From contig NZ_CP038017.1 in assembly GCF_012222825.1 (NCBI RefSeq), positions 806,001-870,000 of the forward strand: a DNA stretch of 64,000 bases. The letters run 5' to 3'. A program made the translations under genes and the position numbers. This DNA is from Allofrancisella frigidaquae (GTDB lineage: Bacteria > Pseudomonadota > Gammaproteobacteria > Francisellales > Francisellaceae). The stretch's first letter is position 1. Each line of letters starts with the position of its first letter. Positions 37,515 through 47,328 of this stretch are shown here, in pieces. The notes beneath the pieces were generated by a model. The model had not been told where the DNA came from, did no database searches, and saw nothing but the letters and a program-made list of their open reading frames with translations.

Positions 37515-37729
37515 GCAATTAATTTTCTATAATTTGATGACATTATACTTTATTAGTTTTATTTTAAAAAGGTAGTTAAAATTGTTTTTTTTGGTCTAAA
37601 GACTAAGAAATATAGGTTAACCTATCAAAAATTAAGTCAACCTAACATATATAGTAGACCTCACATATGTTAAAATTCCTATAGATTCTGAAATTATTTT
37701 TTTAACGTTAGGTACGCGTTGTTCTATAA

Positions 37730-39160
37730 ATGGAAAATTTTTTATTAAGTTTGGTATATATTTTAGAGGCAAACATCATTCTGTTTGTTTGCCAAGTATT
37801 CACTATAATTGTTGTTCTGAAGCTTATCGTTGATAAAAAATCAGCCTCAAATATATTAGCTTGGCTTTTAGCGATCTTATTTATTCCATATATAGCTATT
37901 CCCTTCTTTTTTATATTTCAGCGTAAAGATAGACGGAGTTTTTGGCAAAAAGAAGCTATGAGTATACGTCAGCCTTCTTTAGAAAATATTTGTATTAAAG
38001 GTGATACTGCTTATAGAAACCTTCCTACAGATATTATAAATGTTTTTTCAAATCTTGAGCTGCCTACTTTAACAGCTAACAATTCTTTTGAAATATATAC
38101 TGATGGTGTAAGCTCATACAAAGCTTTTATTGAAGCTATAAATTCTGCTAAAACAAATATATATATACAAACATATGTCTTTAAATACGACACAACCTCT
38201 AGATTAATACTCAATGCGTTAGAGAAAAAAGCCTCTTGTGGTGTAGAAATTAAAATAATGATAGATGCTTTAGGATCCTTTTATGTTTACCGTCATAATA
38301 GGAGAATATTCAGTAATTTACGTAAGTTAGGTGCTAAAGTTGTTTTTTTTATGCCTATACTAATAAATCCTTTACGTAACTACATTAATTATCGTAACCA
38401 CCGTAAAATTTACATTTTTGATAACCATACAGTATTTAGTGGCGGTATGAATATTGGCGATGAGTATATGAGCCCTATAGAGCATGAAGGAATGTGGGAT
38501 GATTTATTATTTAAAATTCAAGGAGAATCTTTAGTATACTTTCTAAAAGTTTTTTGTTCAGATTGGCATTTCGCAACAAGTGAAGAATTAGACTTTAAAA
38601 TAAAAAATAATGTTAAAGAAAAATGCTTTACCCAGGTTATCCCATCTGGTCCAGATATGCAGCGAGACCAGCTATATGCTGGCTTAATTACAGCAATAAG
38701 CTCAGCAAAAAACAGACTATGGATTATTACACCATACCTAATACCCTCAGCTGATTTGTTTCAGGCAATAGTACTTGCTAAACGCAGAGGCATAGATGTC
38801 AAAGTTATAACTCCTAAACAGTCAAATCATAAAATAGTTGATAAAGCTAGAACTAGCTATATCAGAGAACTACTTAATTGCAATATTGAAGTGCATTTTA
38901 CAAAAAATATGGTTCATGCAAAAGCTGTTTTGATAGATGAAAATATAGCCATGCTTGGTTCTGTAAACCTTGATAATCGTAGTCTATTTTTAAATTATGA
39001 ACTAACTACATTTATTTATACTCCTAAGCAAGTACTAAAGTTATATAAGTGGGCAGAAAAAATTATTGGAGATTCAAGTCAAGATACATCTCATATAACT
39101 AATAAACGAAGTAGTTTAATAGTAGAAAGTATTATGAAAATACTTACTCCTTTGATGTAA
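37730..39160 (+). CDS. cls: Cardiolipin synthase
   Basis: Makes cardiolipin from phosphatidylglycerol at the inner membrane. 476 aa. Two N-terminal membrane helices (about 10-32 and 41-63) precede two phospholipase D domains, each with an HKD-type motif: NHRKIYIFD (about 222-230) and HAKAVLIDE (about 399-407). Both catalytic His/Lys/Asp sets are complete. The length matches ClsA-type enzymes. Its stop is only one base from that of the convergent pheT gene, so the two transcripts must overlap at their ends. Confidence 0.95.
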   Translation: MENFLLSLVYILEANIILFVCQVFTIIVVLKLIVDKKSASNILAWLLAILFIPYIAIPFFFIFQRKDRRSFWQKEAMSIRQPSLENICIKGDTAYRNLPTDIINVFSNLELPTLTANNSFEIYTDGVSSYKAFIEAINSAKTNIYIQTYVFKYDTTSRLILNALEKKASCGVEIKIMIDALGSFYVYRHNRRIFSNLRKLGAKVVFFMPILINPLRNYINYRNHRKIYIFDNHTVFSGGMNIGDEYMSPIEHEGMWDDLLFKIQGESLVYFLKVFCSDWHFATSEELDFKIKNNVKEKCFTQVIPSGPDMQRDQLYAGLITAISSAKNRLWIITPYLIPSADLFQAIVLAKRRGIDVKVITPKQSNHKIVDKARTSYIRELLNCNIEVHFTKNMVHAKAVLIDENIAMLGSVNLDNRSLFLNYELTTFIYTPKQVLKLYKWAEKIIGDSSQDTSHITNKRSSLIVESIMKILTPLM

Positions 39161-39161
39161 A

Positions 39162-41531
39162 CTAAACTCTCTGTTCTATAGCAAACTTTTCTTTTAGAGT
39201 TTCTAGAACTTTTTCTGTATTTTCTAGAATTATTTTCTCATCTAAAGTTTGATTATTATCTTGGAAAAGCACACTTAGAGCTATACTTTTTTTAACATTT
39301 GATTGCTCTTGATAGATATCAAAGATATTTATATCTTTTAAGATAGTCATATTTAATTCGTTAATAGCATTTATAATATCGCTAGCTAAAACATCTTTAC
39401 CAACTAGAAATGAAATATCTCTAGATACTGATGGATATTTAGAAATTTTTTCAAAACTAGGAATTTCTTTTTGAGTTAAAATATCTAAATCTAGTTCAAA
39501 AACTATAGGAGCTTTTGCTTTGATTTGAAAGGTTTTAAGTACTGATGGATGGATCATTCCAATAGTTCCTACTTTCTTACTTCTAGCTAAGATGTAGGCA
39601 GACTGGCCTGGATGTAACCAGTGAATATCATCGCAAACCTCAAAACTTAAGTTACCTACATCATTACATAATGCTTCGACATCTGATTTCATATCAAAAA
39701 AATCTACTTTTTTAGGGTTAGACCAATTAATATTCAAAAGGTCACCATAAGCTAATCCAGCAATTCTATTAAGCTGACTTCTTTGATTGTCTTTTAACTT
39801 AAAGCAAGCACCCTTTTCAAATATTCTTACTCTATTTTGCTGACGAGAGATATTTACTTTAAAAGTATTTAATAATCCTGGGATAAGAGATTGTCTCATT
39901 ACAGATAAATCTTGCGAAATAGGGTTTTGTATAGTTACTCCTCTACTATCAAAGAAAAATTCGTCATATTTAGGATCGATAAAACTATAGTTAATAATTT
40001 CATGGTAACCTCTATCGATAAGTCTAGATTCTAAAATTTCTACCGCCTGTCTACTTTCTGAAATATTTACTTTAGATGCTCGATATAAAGGCATAGTTTC
40101 TGGTAAATTTGAATATCCATAAACTCGAGCAACCTCCTCTATCAAATCTTCAGGAATTTCCATATCAAAACGATATGATGGAGGAGTCACCTCCAAGCAA
40201 CATTCATCTGTTTTTTTGGCTTGCATATGCAATGCTGTAAGTACGTTAAGCACATAATCAATTTCAAAATCCGTACCTAAAACTCTATTTAGCTTTTTGA
40301 TACATAAATTTATAGTAATTTGTTTATTTAAAAACTCTAAATCTTCTTGACAAGAAATTTCACCAACTTTTCCACCAGCTATATCAGTTATTAGCTGTAT
40401 AGCTAACTTCATAGCAGATTTAGCAAGCTTAGGGTCAACACCTCTTTCAAACCTATGTGATGAATCTGTATGTAAATTATATTTACGAGCTTTACCTGCT
40501 ATTTTCTCTGGCACAAAAAAAGCACTTTCTAAGAATATATTTTTAGTATTAGCTGTAATAGATGAATCTAAGCCACCCATAACTCCAGCTATTGCTAAAG
40601 CTTTTTTCTCATCAGCTATCACAAGAGTGTCGCTATCTAATACAACCTTTGTATTATCTAAAAGAGTTAACTCTTCTTGGTCGTTTGCATACCGAATATT
40701 AATACCACCGTCTAACTTATCTAGGTCAAAAGCATGCATTGGTTGACCTAAAAGTAACATTATGTAATTCGTAACATCTACAAATAAAGAAATACTACCA
40801 ATTCCGCTTCTTCTAAGTTTTTCTTGCATCCATAAAGGTGTAGTAACTGAAGTATCAACATCTCTTATAATACAACCATAATAACTTTTACAAGCATCTA
40901 AAGCAGTTATCTTGATATCTTTAGCATCTTGTATTTGAGATTTTGGTTCAACTATTTCAATAGTTTTTAATTGTGATTTTGTCAGAGCCGAAACTTCACG
41001 AGCTATGCCATAGACACTTAAGCAATCTGCCCTATTTGGTGTCAAATCGACTTCTATAATATTATCGTCTAAATTAAGGTATTTATTAATATCTTCACCG
41101 ACAGGAGCATTTTGTGGTAAATCCATTAAACCATCAGCATTTTCTGCCAAACCAAGCTCTTGTTCTGAACACATCATTCCAAAAGATTCTTGGCCTCTTA
41201 ATTTGGATTTTTTAATTTTAAAGTCACCCGGTAACACAGCCCCTATTTTTGCCACTGGCGCTTTCATACCTTCATAGATATTTTTAGCACCACAAACTAT
41301 TGTTAAAGGCTCTAGTTCAGCAACGTCTACTGTGCAAACATTTAATTTCTCTGCATCAGGGTGTTTTGTAATAGTTTTTATTTGACCAATTACAACATTA
41401 CTGACTTTTTCAGTAACTACTGCTTCTACAGCGTCAACTTCTAAGCCTGCCAATGTCAGTGTGTCTGCTAGGTCTTGACTACTTTGAGTAGCATCTAGAT
41501 ACTCATTTAACCAATTATGACTAAATTTCAT
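39162..41531 (-). CDS. pheT: Phenylalanine-tRNA ligase beta subunit
   Basis: Large subunit of the alpha2-beta2 PheRS; it binds tRNA-Phe and edits Tyr-tRNA-Phe. 789 aa, full length. MKFSHNWLNEYLD start, an N-terminal tRNA-binding OB-domain (about 40-150, with NADGLMDLP), the B3/B4 editing domain, and a C-terminal FDX-ACB anticodon-binding domain ending at about 789. It is normally adjacent to pheS. Here pheS lies upstream on the same strand but 1.27 kb away, with two plus-strand genes and a MITE in between, so pheT needs its own promoter in the AT-rich region around 41.6-41.8 kb. Confidence 0.97.
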   Translation of the reverse strand: MKFSHNWLNEYLDATQSSQDLADTLTLAGLEVDAVEAVVTEKVSNVVIGQIKTITKHPDAEKLNVCTVDVAELEPLTIVCGAKNIYEGMKAPVAKIGAVLPGDFKIKKSKLRGQESFGMMCSEQELGLAENADGLMDLPQNAPVGEDINKYLNLDDNIIEVDLTPNRADCLSVYGIAREVSALTKSQLKTIEIVEPKSQIQDAKDIKITALDACKSYYGCIIRDVDTSVTTPLWMQEKLRRSGIGSISLFVDVTNYIMLLLGQPMHAFDLDKLDGGINIRYANDQEELTLLDNTKVVLDSDTLVIADEKKALAIAGVMGGLDSSITANTKNIFLESAFFVPEKIAGKARKYNLHTDSSHRFERGVDPKLAKSAMKLAIQLITDIAGGKVGEISCQEDLEFLNKQITINLCIKKLNRVLGTDFEIDYVLNVLTALHMQAKKTDECCLEVTPPSYRFDMEIPEDLIEEVARVYGYSNLPETMPLYRASKVNISESRQAVEILESRLIDRGYHEIINYSFIDPKYDEFFFDSRGVTIQNPISQDLSVMRQSLIPGLLNTFKVNISRQQNRVRIFEKGACFKLKDNQRSQLNRIAGLAYGDLLNINWSNPKKVDFFDMKSDVEALCNDVGNLSFEVCDDIHWLHPGQSAYILARSKKVGTIGMIHPSVLKTFQIKAKAPIVFELDLDILTQKEIPSFEKISKYPSVSRDISFLVGKDVLASDIINAINELNMTILKDINIFDIYQEQSNVKKSIALSVLFQDNNQTLDEKIILENTEKVLETLKEKFAIEQRV

Positions 41532-41824
41532 TTGTAAAATCTCCTAAAGATGTTGATTTAAAACATCTGCAAAATAAATAACTTAATTACAGCGTATTAT
41601 TCTATATATAAAATAATATTTCAAATCTACTAACGTAAACTTTTAAATTTAAAATAATAACTCATGCTATTATAACAACATATATCTGTGTGTAAATTTT
41701 GTATTAACAAATTTTCTAAAATGTCACATGAATTGGTCTTAAATTTGGTGTTTACTTTTGTAAATTATTTAACTTTATGTTATTTCTATTTAGTTGAGTG
41801 GTTCAAATAAAGAAGGAAATATAA

Positions 41825-41992
41825 ATGAGAAAATACGAAGTACAAGATAGAGAAACTGGAAATTCAATAGAAGTATTTAACTCTTATGAAGAGGCTAAAA
41901 ATGCGTTAGAAGAGTACGAATCTCAAGATGAGAATGGTGGGGTATACGAAGAAGACTTGTATGTTATAGTTGAAGTTGATGAACCGTTATAA
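41825..41992 (+). CDS. Small acidic protein of unknown function (55 aa)
   Basis: ATG at 41825 with a strong AAGGA ribosome site. It reads MRKYEVQDRETGNSIEVFNS..., then EEAKNALEEYE and a tail with YVIVEVDEPL. The protein is acidic, without signal peptide or cysteine. Its pattern (Tyr-Glu-Val, GNSIEVF, EEAKNAL) is of the type found in short accessory-region proteins that fold as a small beta-alpha unit. It lies between pheT and the KGG-repeat gene, both on the edges of the same inserted block, and it may be cotranscribed with the latter (198 bp apart). Confidence 0.7.
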   Translation: MRKYEVQDRETGNSIEVFNSYEEAKNALEEYESQDENGGVYEEDLYVIVEVDEPL

Positions 41993-42113
41993 AAATAATC
42001 TATATAATTGCGATCTAAAACCATTTTTTAATGTCATATACTAAAATCCACCTAGAATTATAAGGTTGCTGTAAAAATCCTAGATAAGGTTCTACTTTAT
42101 GGTAGGCTTTCGT

Positions 42114-42157
42114 TTGAAAATATTAATTTTTTACACTACAAGAGTTAATATTTTCAA
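42114..42157. promoter_or_regulatory. Long palindrome upstream of the KGG-repeat gene
   Basis: Arms TTGAAAATATTAA (42114-42126) and TTAATATTTTCAA (42145-42157) are perfect 13-bp complements around an 18-base loop, with a G-U pair possible just outside. It ends 32 bases before the ATG at 42190, so it may be an operator or a leader hairpin. It has no following T-run and is unlikely to be a terminator. Confidence 0.6.
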
Positions 42158-42189
42158 GTAGTCAACTAACAAACTAAGGGGGATTAGTT

Positions 42190-42609
42190 ATGACTTACAA
42201 CAACGACAATAACAATACAAAAAAAAGTAGGACAGAGATAAGTGAAGAAGCTGCTCAAACTAGAAAAGAGCATAATCCCGATGCTTTCTCTGAAATGGGT
42301 AAAAAAGGAGCTCAAGAAAGGCACAATAAATCATCAGAAGAAGAAAGTGAAATAGCTAAAAAAGCTGCTCAAACTAGAAAAGAGCATGATCCTGATGCTT
42401 TCTCTGAAATGGGTAAAAAAGGAGCTCAAGAAAGGCATAATAAATCATCAGAGGAAGAAAGTGAAATAGCTAAAAAAGCTGCTCAAACTAGAAAAGAGCA
42501 TGATTCTGAAACATCTTCTGTCGGTAATAACAAAGGTGGTACCAACCAAAACCAAAATGAAGATGAAGATGAAGATGAAGATGATAACAAAAACAAAGGC
42601 AATAAATAA
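42190..42609 (+). CDS. KGG-repeat stress protein (GsiB/YciG-like)
   Basis: 139 aa, very hydrophilic, likely a desiccation- or stress-induced disordered protein. It consists of 38-residue tandem repeats, each with AAQTRKEHxPDAFSEMGKKG and AQERHNKSSEEESEIAKK, then an acidic tail (EDEDEDEDD). The GKKGAQ and KKAAQ cores resemble the KGG repeats of YciG and GsiB. Ribosome site GGGGG lies at 42179-42183. It is on the plus strand between pheS and pheT and probably arrived with the inserted block. No signal peptide or membrane segment is present. Confidence 0.85.
   Translation: MTYNNDNNNTKKSRTEISEEAAQTRKEHNPDAFSEMGKKGAQERHNKSSEEESEIAKKAAQTRKEHDPDAFSEMGKKGAQERHNKSSEEESEIAKKAAQTRKEHDSETSSVGNNKGGTNQNQNEDEDEDEDDNKNKGNK
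42250..42507 (+). repeat. 114-bp tandem repeat in the KGG gene
   Basis: Two full units start at 42250 and 42364, exactly 114 bp apart, and a third partial unit starts at 42478. They are nearly identical in DNA and encode the 38-aa stress-protein repeat. Unit number could vary between strains. Confidence 0.9.
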
Positions 42610-42610
42610 A

Positions 42611-42683
42611 GGGGCTGTTGCAAGCTGGAGTTAGATGGGAGGTAACAAGGCAAAAATATTCAATTTCAGTTTGCAACAGTCCC
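42611..42683. mobile_element. 73-bp MITE-like element after the KGG gene
   Basis: Ends GGGGCTGTTGCAAGCTG (left) and the complement of GGGACTGTTGCAAACTG (right) form a 17-bp inverted repeat with two mismatches. It is flanked by ATAAA at 42606-42610 and 42684-42688. The GGG-CTGTTGCAA end type is common in IS elements of the IS5/IS982 class, and no transposase is inside, so it fits a miniature element moved by another copy. It starts one base after the KGG stop codon. Confidence 0.65.
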
Positions 42684-42707
42684 ATAAATTACAAAATCTG
42701 AAGTATG

Positions 42708-42749
42708 CCAGTAATCAACTTTAGTAAAAATTCTTTTACTGGTTTTTTT
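42708..42749 (+). terminator. Intrinsic terminator after the KGG gene
   Basis: AGTAAAA (42723-42729), loop ATTC and TTTTACT (42734-42740) form a 7-bp hairpin followed by GG and seven T. CCAGTAA (42708-42714) can also pair with TTACTGG, so alternative folds exist. The T-run is on the plus strand, so it ends the KGG transcript before it can run into pheS. Confidence 0.7.
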
Positions 42750-42799
42750 CAGCATTTTCTACCCAATTAAATAGTCTATCTATAAGCTAACTACTCTTC

Positions 42800-43825
<1,026 letters not shown>

Positions 43826-43973
43826 TTAAAAACTTATCGATATTATAGACAAAAAATATTTTTATTAAAATTCTAAAACTTATAAAATTAAGCTTTTAGC
43901 TAGTTTTCTCATGGACAGATAAATATTAACAAATTATAAAAAATTATATTTTTTGAGAAAAATTTTTAAAAAT

Positions 43974-45449
43974 CTAATTTTGAATCATTCTATTGAGTGT
44001 TTTACCAATCAAAAAAGCAACTACTGCAAAAACTATAGCTATCAAGGATATATATCCAAATAACTCTTGGTATTTATGAAAACTCTCTATAGTCATCTGA
44101 GTTGAAAATCCTACGTCAGTATCGTATTTTATACCAGTGGTAACAGCTTGAGCGATAGTTGTACCTATCTTTATACCTATAGCTGAAGTGATAAACCAAG
44201 TTCCCATTGCAAATCCTGTAACCCTTTCAGGTAATAGTTTAGCCATTAAAGATAAACCTAAAGCAGATATTAATAGTTCACCAGATGAGAAAAATATTGT
44301 TATTGCTAAAACTTCCCAAAGCATACTTACTTTCGCAGTTGGATCATTAACTAAACAAGCTAAAAACATGCTTCCATAAGCAAATCCACAAAGTAAAATA
44401 CCCAAAGCAAACTTAAATGGTAAGGTTAAATCTCTACTTCCTAATCTAGTGTAAACAAAAGCTAATATTGGAGATAAAATTATAATACCCGCTGTATTTA
44501 AAACCCCAGGTATTGTTTGTGGATTAACAGTGTAACCAAAAAGGTTTAAGTTAACGTGGTGAACGTTAAACAAAAAGAAAGAAGTTGCTTTTTGCTGATA
44601 AATTACAAAGAAAAGTACTGCATAAACCAAAAGTATAATAGCAGCTAGAATTTTCTTTTTAGATTGAGGATCTTTTTCTACATATATTTGAAACGCAAAG
44701 ATCCCAAAAATAAGTCCAGCACCAAACCATAGTATATAATTTATCGTGTCATTTGTTTGTAAAATAAAACTAAGTCCAGCAATAGCAAGTATAAAAACAA
44801 ATACTATAAGTACTGTTTTGAGCGTACCTACACCTGTTAAACCAATTTCATTATCAATATTTTTTATACTTGAATAACTAACCAAGCTGTTTAAAATTCC
44901 TATTGCAAAACCAATTGAGCAAACTCCATACGCAACAGTGTATCCATAGTTTGTAGCTAAAATAGGAACTAATAAAGACGCTGATAGAGAACCCATATTT
45001 ATAGACATATAAAAATAAGTGTATACAGAATCTAGCTTTCTTTTATCTGTATACATTTTAGATATTAAATTTGTAGGTGCTGGTTTAAACAAGGATGAAC
45101 CAACTATAATACATGCTAAACTAAAGTATACATAACTACTTATACTTTGTATAAAGGGACTAAGAGCTAAGCTAAAGTATCCAATTAAAAGAAATATAGA
45201 CCCTAAAAACATGGTCTTTTTTATACCGAAAACTTTATCTGCAACAAAACCACCTACAGCATTAAAAACATAGGTTAATGATGCAAAACCACCAAACAAT
45301 AAAACTGCGTTTTTCTCGGTAAAATTAAACCCATACTTACTCATAAAAAATAATATAGCTGTGTAGCTAAAACCGTAATACCCAAATCTTTCAAAAAATT
45401 CGAAAAAACATAAAAGGAAAAAAGGATTTTGTTTCTTAATATTTATCAT
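43974..45449 (-). CDS. Proton-dependent oligopeptide transporter (POT family)
   Basis: Inner-membrane MFS transporter importing di- and tripeptides with protons. 491 aa with about 12-14 membrane segments. The N-terminal FFEFFERFGYYGF (about 15-27) is the POT signature ExxERFxYY. GGFVADKVFG is the loop 2-3 MFS motif, and the YFYMSINMGSL stretch (about 146-156) is the second POT motif. It lies 148 bp upstream of pheS on the same strand. The substrate range is not predictable. It fits amino-acid supply by peptide uptake in an intracellular or host-associated bacterium. Confidence 0.92.
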   Translation of the reverse strand: MINIKKQNPFFLLCFFEFFERFGYYGFSYTAILFFMSKYGFNFTEKNAVLLFGGFASLTYVFNAVGGFVADKVFGIKKTMFLGSIFLLIGYFSLALSPFIQSISSYVYFSLACIIVGSSLFKPAPTNLISKMYTDKRKLDSVYTYFYMSINMGSLSASLLVPILATNYGYTVAYGVCSIGFAIGILNSLVSYSSIKNIDNEIGLTGVGTLKTVLIVFVFILAIAGLSFILQTNDTINYILWFGAGLIFGIFAFQIYVEKDPQSKKKILAAIILLVYAVLFFVIYQQKATSFFLFNVHHVNLNLFGYTVNPQTIPGVLNTAGIIILSPILAFVYTRLGSRDLTLPFKFALGILLCGFAYGSMFLACLVNDPTAKVSMLWEVLAITIFFSSGELLISALGLSLMAKLLPERVTGFAMGTWFITSAIGIKIGTTIAQAVTTGIKYDTDVGFSTQMTIESFHKYQELFGYISLIAIVFAVVAFLIGKTLNRMIQN

Positions 45450-45535
45450 AACTTTTGTATATCTAATTTTAAGTGATTATTTATTATAACATTTTATTGT
45501 CGAGTTTTTGATAATTCTTTTTACCATTAGTTGCT

Positions 45536-45660
45536 TTAAGCCTTTGCTAGATTGTGCTCTAAACGTTTATCTTGATTCCAAAATAGAACCTCATTAGGAG
45601 TTAAATAAATTAAACATTTTTTAGTTTTATTATTCAAGTTAATTTGCAATTTTCTAATGT
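45536..45660 (-). pseudogene. IS30-family transposase C-terminal remnant
   Basis: On the minus strand this reads RKLQINLNNKTKKCLIYLTP then NEVLFWNQDKRLEHNLAKA and a stop at 45536. KKCLxYLTPNEVxF is the conserved C-terminal segment of IS30-type transposases. Upstream of it no more of the transposase is recognisable. A second, similar tail lies at 57986-58062. The remnant abuts the 3' end of the deleted gene ahead of the uronate operon. Confidence 0.75.
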
Positions 45661-45710
45661 ACTAATGGGAGACGCTGCTTTGCCTAAAACAATGAATATG
45701 AGTTAATTGA

Positions 45711-45851
45711 AAAAATGGTGTCATAACTATTCAACTTGAAAATAATAATGGTAAACTGAAAGTAGATTGGCATTATATCGGTCATGAAAAATTTAAAGTT
45801 TCAAAACTAAAAATTGTAAATATGAACAAGGATTTAGAACACGATGCTTGA
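45711..45851 (+). pseudogene. 3' remnant of a gene lost ahead of uxuB
   Basis: An open stretch of 46 codons ends in TGA at 45849-45851, reading ...ITIQLENNNGKLKVDWHYIG...KIVNMNKDLEHDA. It overlaps the uxuB ATG (45844) by 8 bases, as operon genes often do. No start codon or upstream body is left, and the IS30 remnant lies just before it. It is best read as the tail of a former first gene of the uronate operon. The gene family was not recognised (a sugar hydrolase is possible but unproven). Confidence 0.6.
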
Positions 45852-47328
45852 GCTGAAAAAATTACAAAACTGTAGCTTACCCAACTATGATAGATCTCAA
45901 CTAAAGACAGGAATACTACATATTGGAATTGGTGCTTTTCATAGAGCTCACCAAGTATATTACGTAGATAAATTACTTAATTGTAATGATAAAGATGCTC
46001 TTAATTGGGGCTATATTAGTGGCACTATCAGAAGTAATAAAAAGCTTATTGATAACCTTCGCTTAAATGATTGTATGTACACTCTTTCAACTAATGATGA
46101 AAACGGTACTAGCAATAAAATTATTGGAGCCTTGAAAGAAGTATATTTTGCTGGTAATGGGCAATCGCAAGGACTTATAGATAAAATCCGTACTAAAGAA
46201 ATAAAAATAATAACCTACACAGTAACTGAAAAAGGTTATTACGTAGATTTATCTACACAAAAATTAAATCTTGAAAGTCCAGATATTATTTATGACCTTA
46301 AAAATTTTAATACACCTAAAACAGCTATAGGTATTACTGTTGCTGGTCTATATAAACGTTGGCAAGAAAATGGTCACCCCGCAACTTTGCTTAGTTGTGA
46401 CAATATGCCTAATAATGGTAAAATCCTTAAACAAGCTATATTAGATTTTTCAAATAAAATAGATAAAAATTTGGTTAGCTGGATAAAAAGTAACTGTAGT
46501 TTTCCTAGTTCAATGGTAGATAGAATAGTTCCTGCTGTAACTGAACAAACTATTGAAAACATCGCTAATATGATTGGACAAAAAGACTTATCAGCTGTTG
46601 CTACGGAGAAATTTTCTCAGTGGGTGATTGAAGATAAATTTGCTAACGGACGCCCTACTCTAGAGAAAGTAGGAGTTGAGTTTGTAAAAGATATAGAACC
46701 TTTTGAAAAACTCAAGCTTACTATGTTAAATGGCAGTCATAGCTTAATTGCTTATTTAGGAGCATATGCTGGGTTAAAAACTGTTGATGAGGTTATTGCT
46801 AAGCCTGAATTTTATAATTTTATTAAAAAATATATGTTAGAAATAGCAGCACCCTTAGTAGATGGTTTACCCGAAAACGTTTCAACTTTAGAGTATGCTA
46901 ATAAATTATTACATCGTTTTGCTAATCCACATTTAAAACACAAAACTGAGCAAATAGCGATGGACGGCTCTAAAAAAATTCCTCAAAGGTGGCTAGGCTC
47001 GTTGAAAAAATTAATACAGAATAATCACAAATTTGACATTATAGCAGTGGGTTTAGCTGGCTGGATATTATTTAATTCTGGTAAGAATGAAATAGGCGAA
47101 AATATTGGAATATCTGATCCACTGGAAGAAAAATACTTCTTTATTTATCAAAACAATAGCACTATTGAAAAAATAGTTAATGAATTTATTAACCTTGAGG
47201 AAATATTCTCAAAAGAGCTTTCTACCAATAAAACACTAGTGGAAAAAGTAATTTATTATACAAAAGAAATTGGCTCAAAAGGCGTATTACAAGTAATTAA
47301 AACGTTTAAGTTTAGAGGTATAAAATGA
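45844..47328 (+). CDS. uxuB: D-mannonate oxidoreductase (fructuronate reductase)
   Basis: NADH-dependent interconversion of D-fructuronate and D-mannonate in uronate breakdown. 494 aa, matching the polyol-specific long-chain dehydrogenase family. The N-terminal Rossmann region has ILHIGIGAFHRAHQVYY (about 24-40), the middle has SSMVDRIVPA, and KLTMLNGSHSLIAYLGAYAG (about 297-316) carries the catalytic Lys/Asn/His set. The start overlaps the tail of a degraded gene, and the stop overlaps uxuA by ATGA. It is first of the intact operon genes here. Confidence 0.95.
   Translation: MLELKKLQNCSLPNYDRSQLKTGILHIGIGAFHRAHQVYYVDKLLNCNDKDALNWGYISGTIRSNKKLIDNLRLNDCMYTLSTNDENGTSNKIIGALKEVYFAGNGQSQGLIDKIRTKEIKIITYTVTEKGYYVDLSTQKLNLESPDIIYDLKNFNTPKTAIGITVAGLYKRWQENGHPATLLSCDNMPNNGKILKQAILDFSNKIDKNLVSWIKSNCSFPSSMVDRIVPAVTEQTIENIANMIGQKDLSAVATEKFSQWVIEDKFANGRPTLEKVGVEFVKDIEPFEKLKLTMLNGSHSLIAYLGAYAGLKTVDEVIAKPEFYNFIKKYMLEIAAPLVDGLPENVSTLEYANKLLHRFANPHLKHKTEQIAMDGSKKIPQRWLGSLKKLIQNNHKFDIIAVGLAGWILFNSGKNEIGENIGISDPLEEKYFFIYQNNSTIEKIVNEFINLEEIFSKELSTNKTLVEKVIYYTKEIGSKGVLQVIKTFKFRGIK

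Noticed and set aside
42114-42157. CRISPR-like or terminator structure
   Set aside because: There is only one inverted pair, no direct repeats at regular spacing and no T-run, so neither a CRISPR array nor an intrinsic terminator is supported.
43826-43973. Phe-rich leader peptide and attenuator for pheS
   Set aside because: No short Phe-rich frame with a ribosome site and no hairpin with a T-run were found in this gap.
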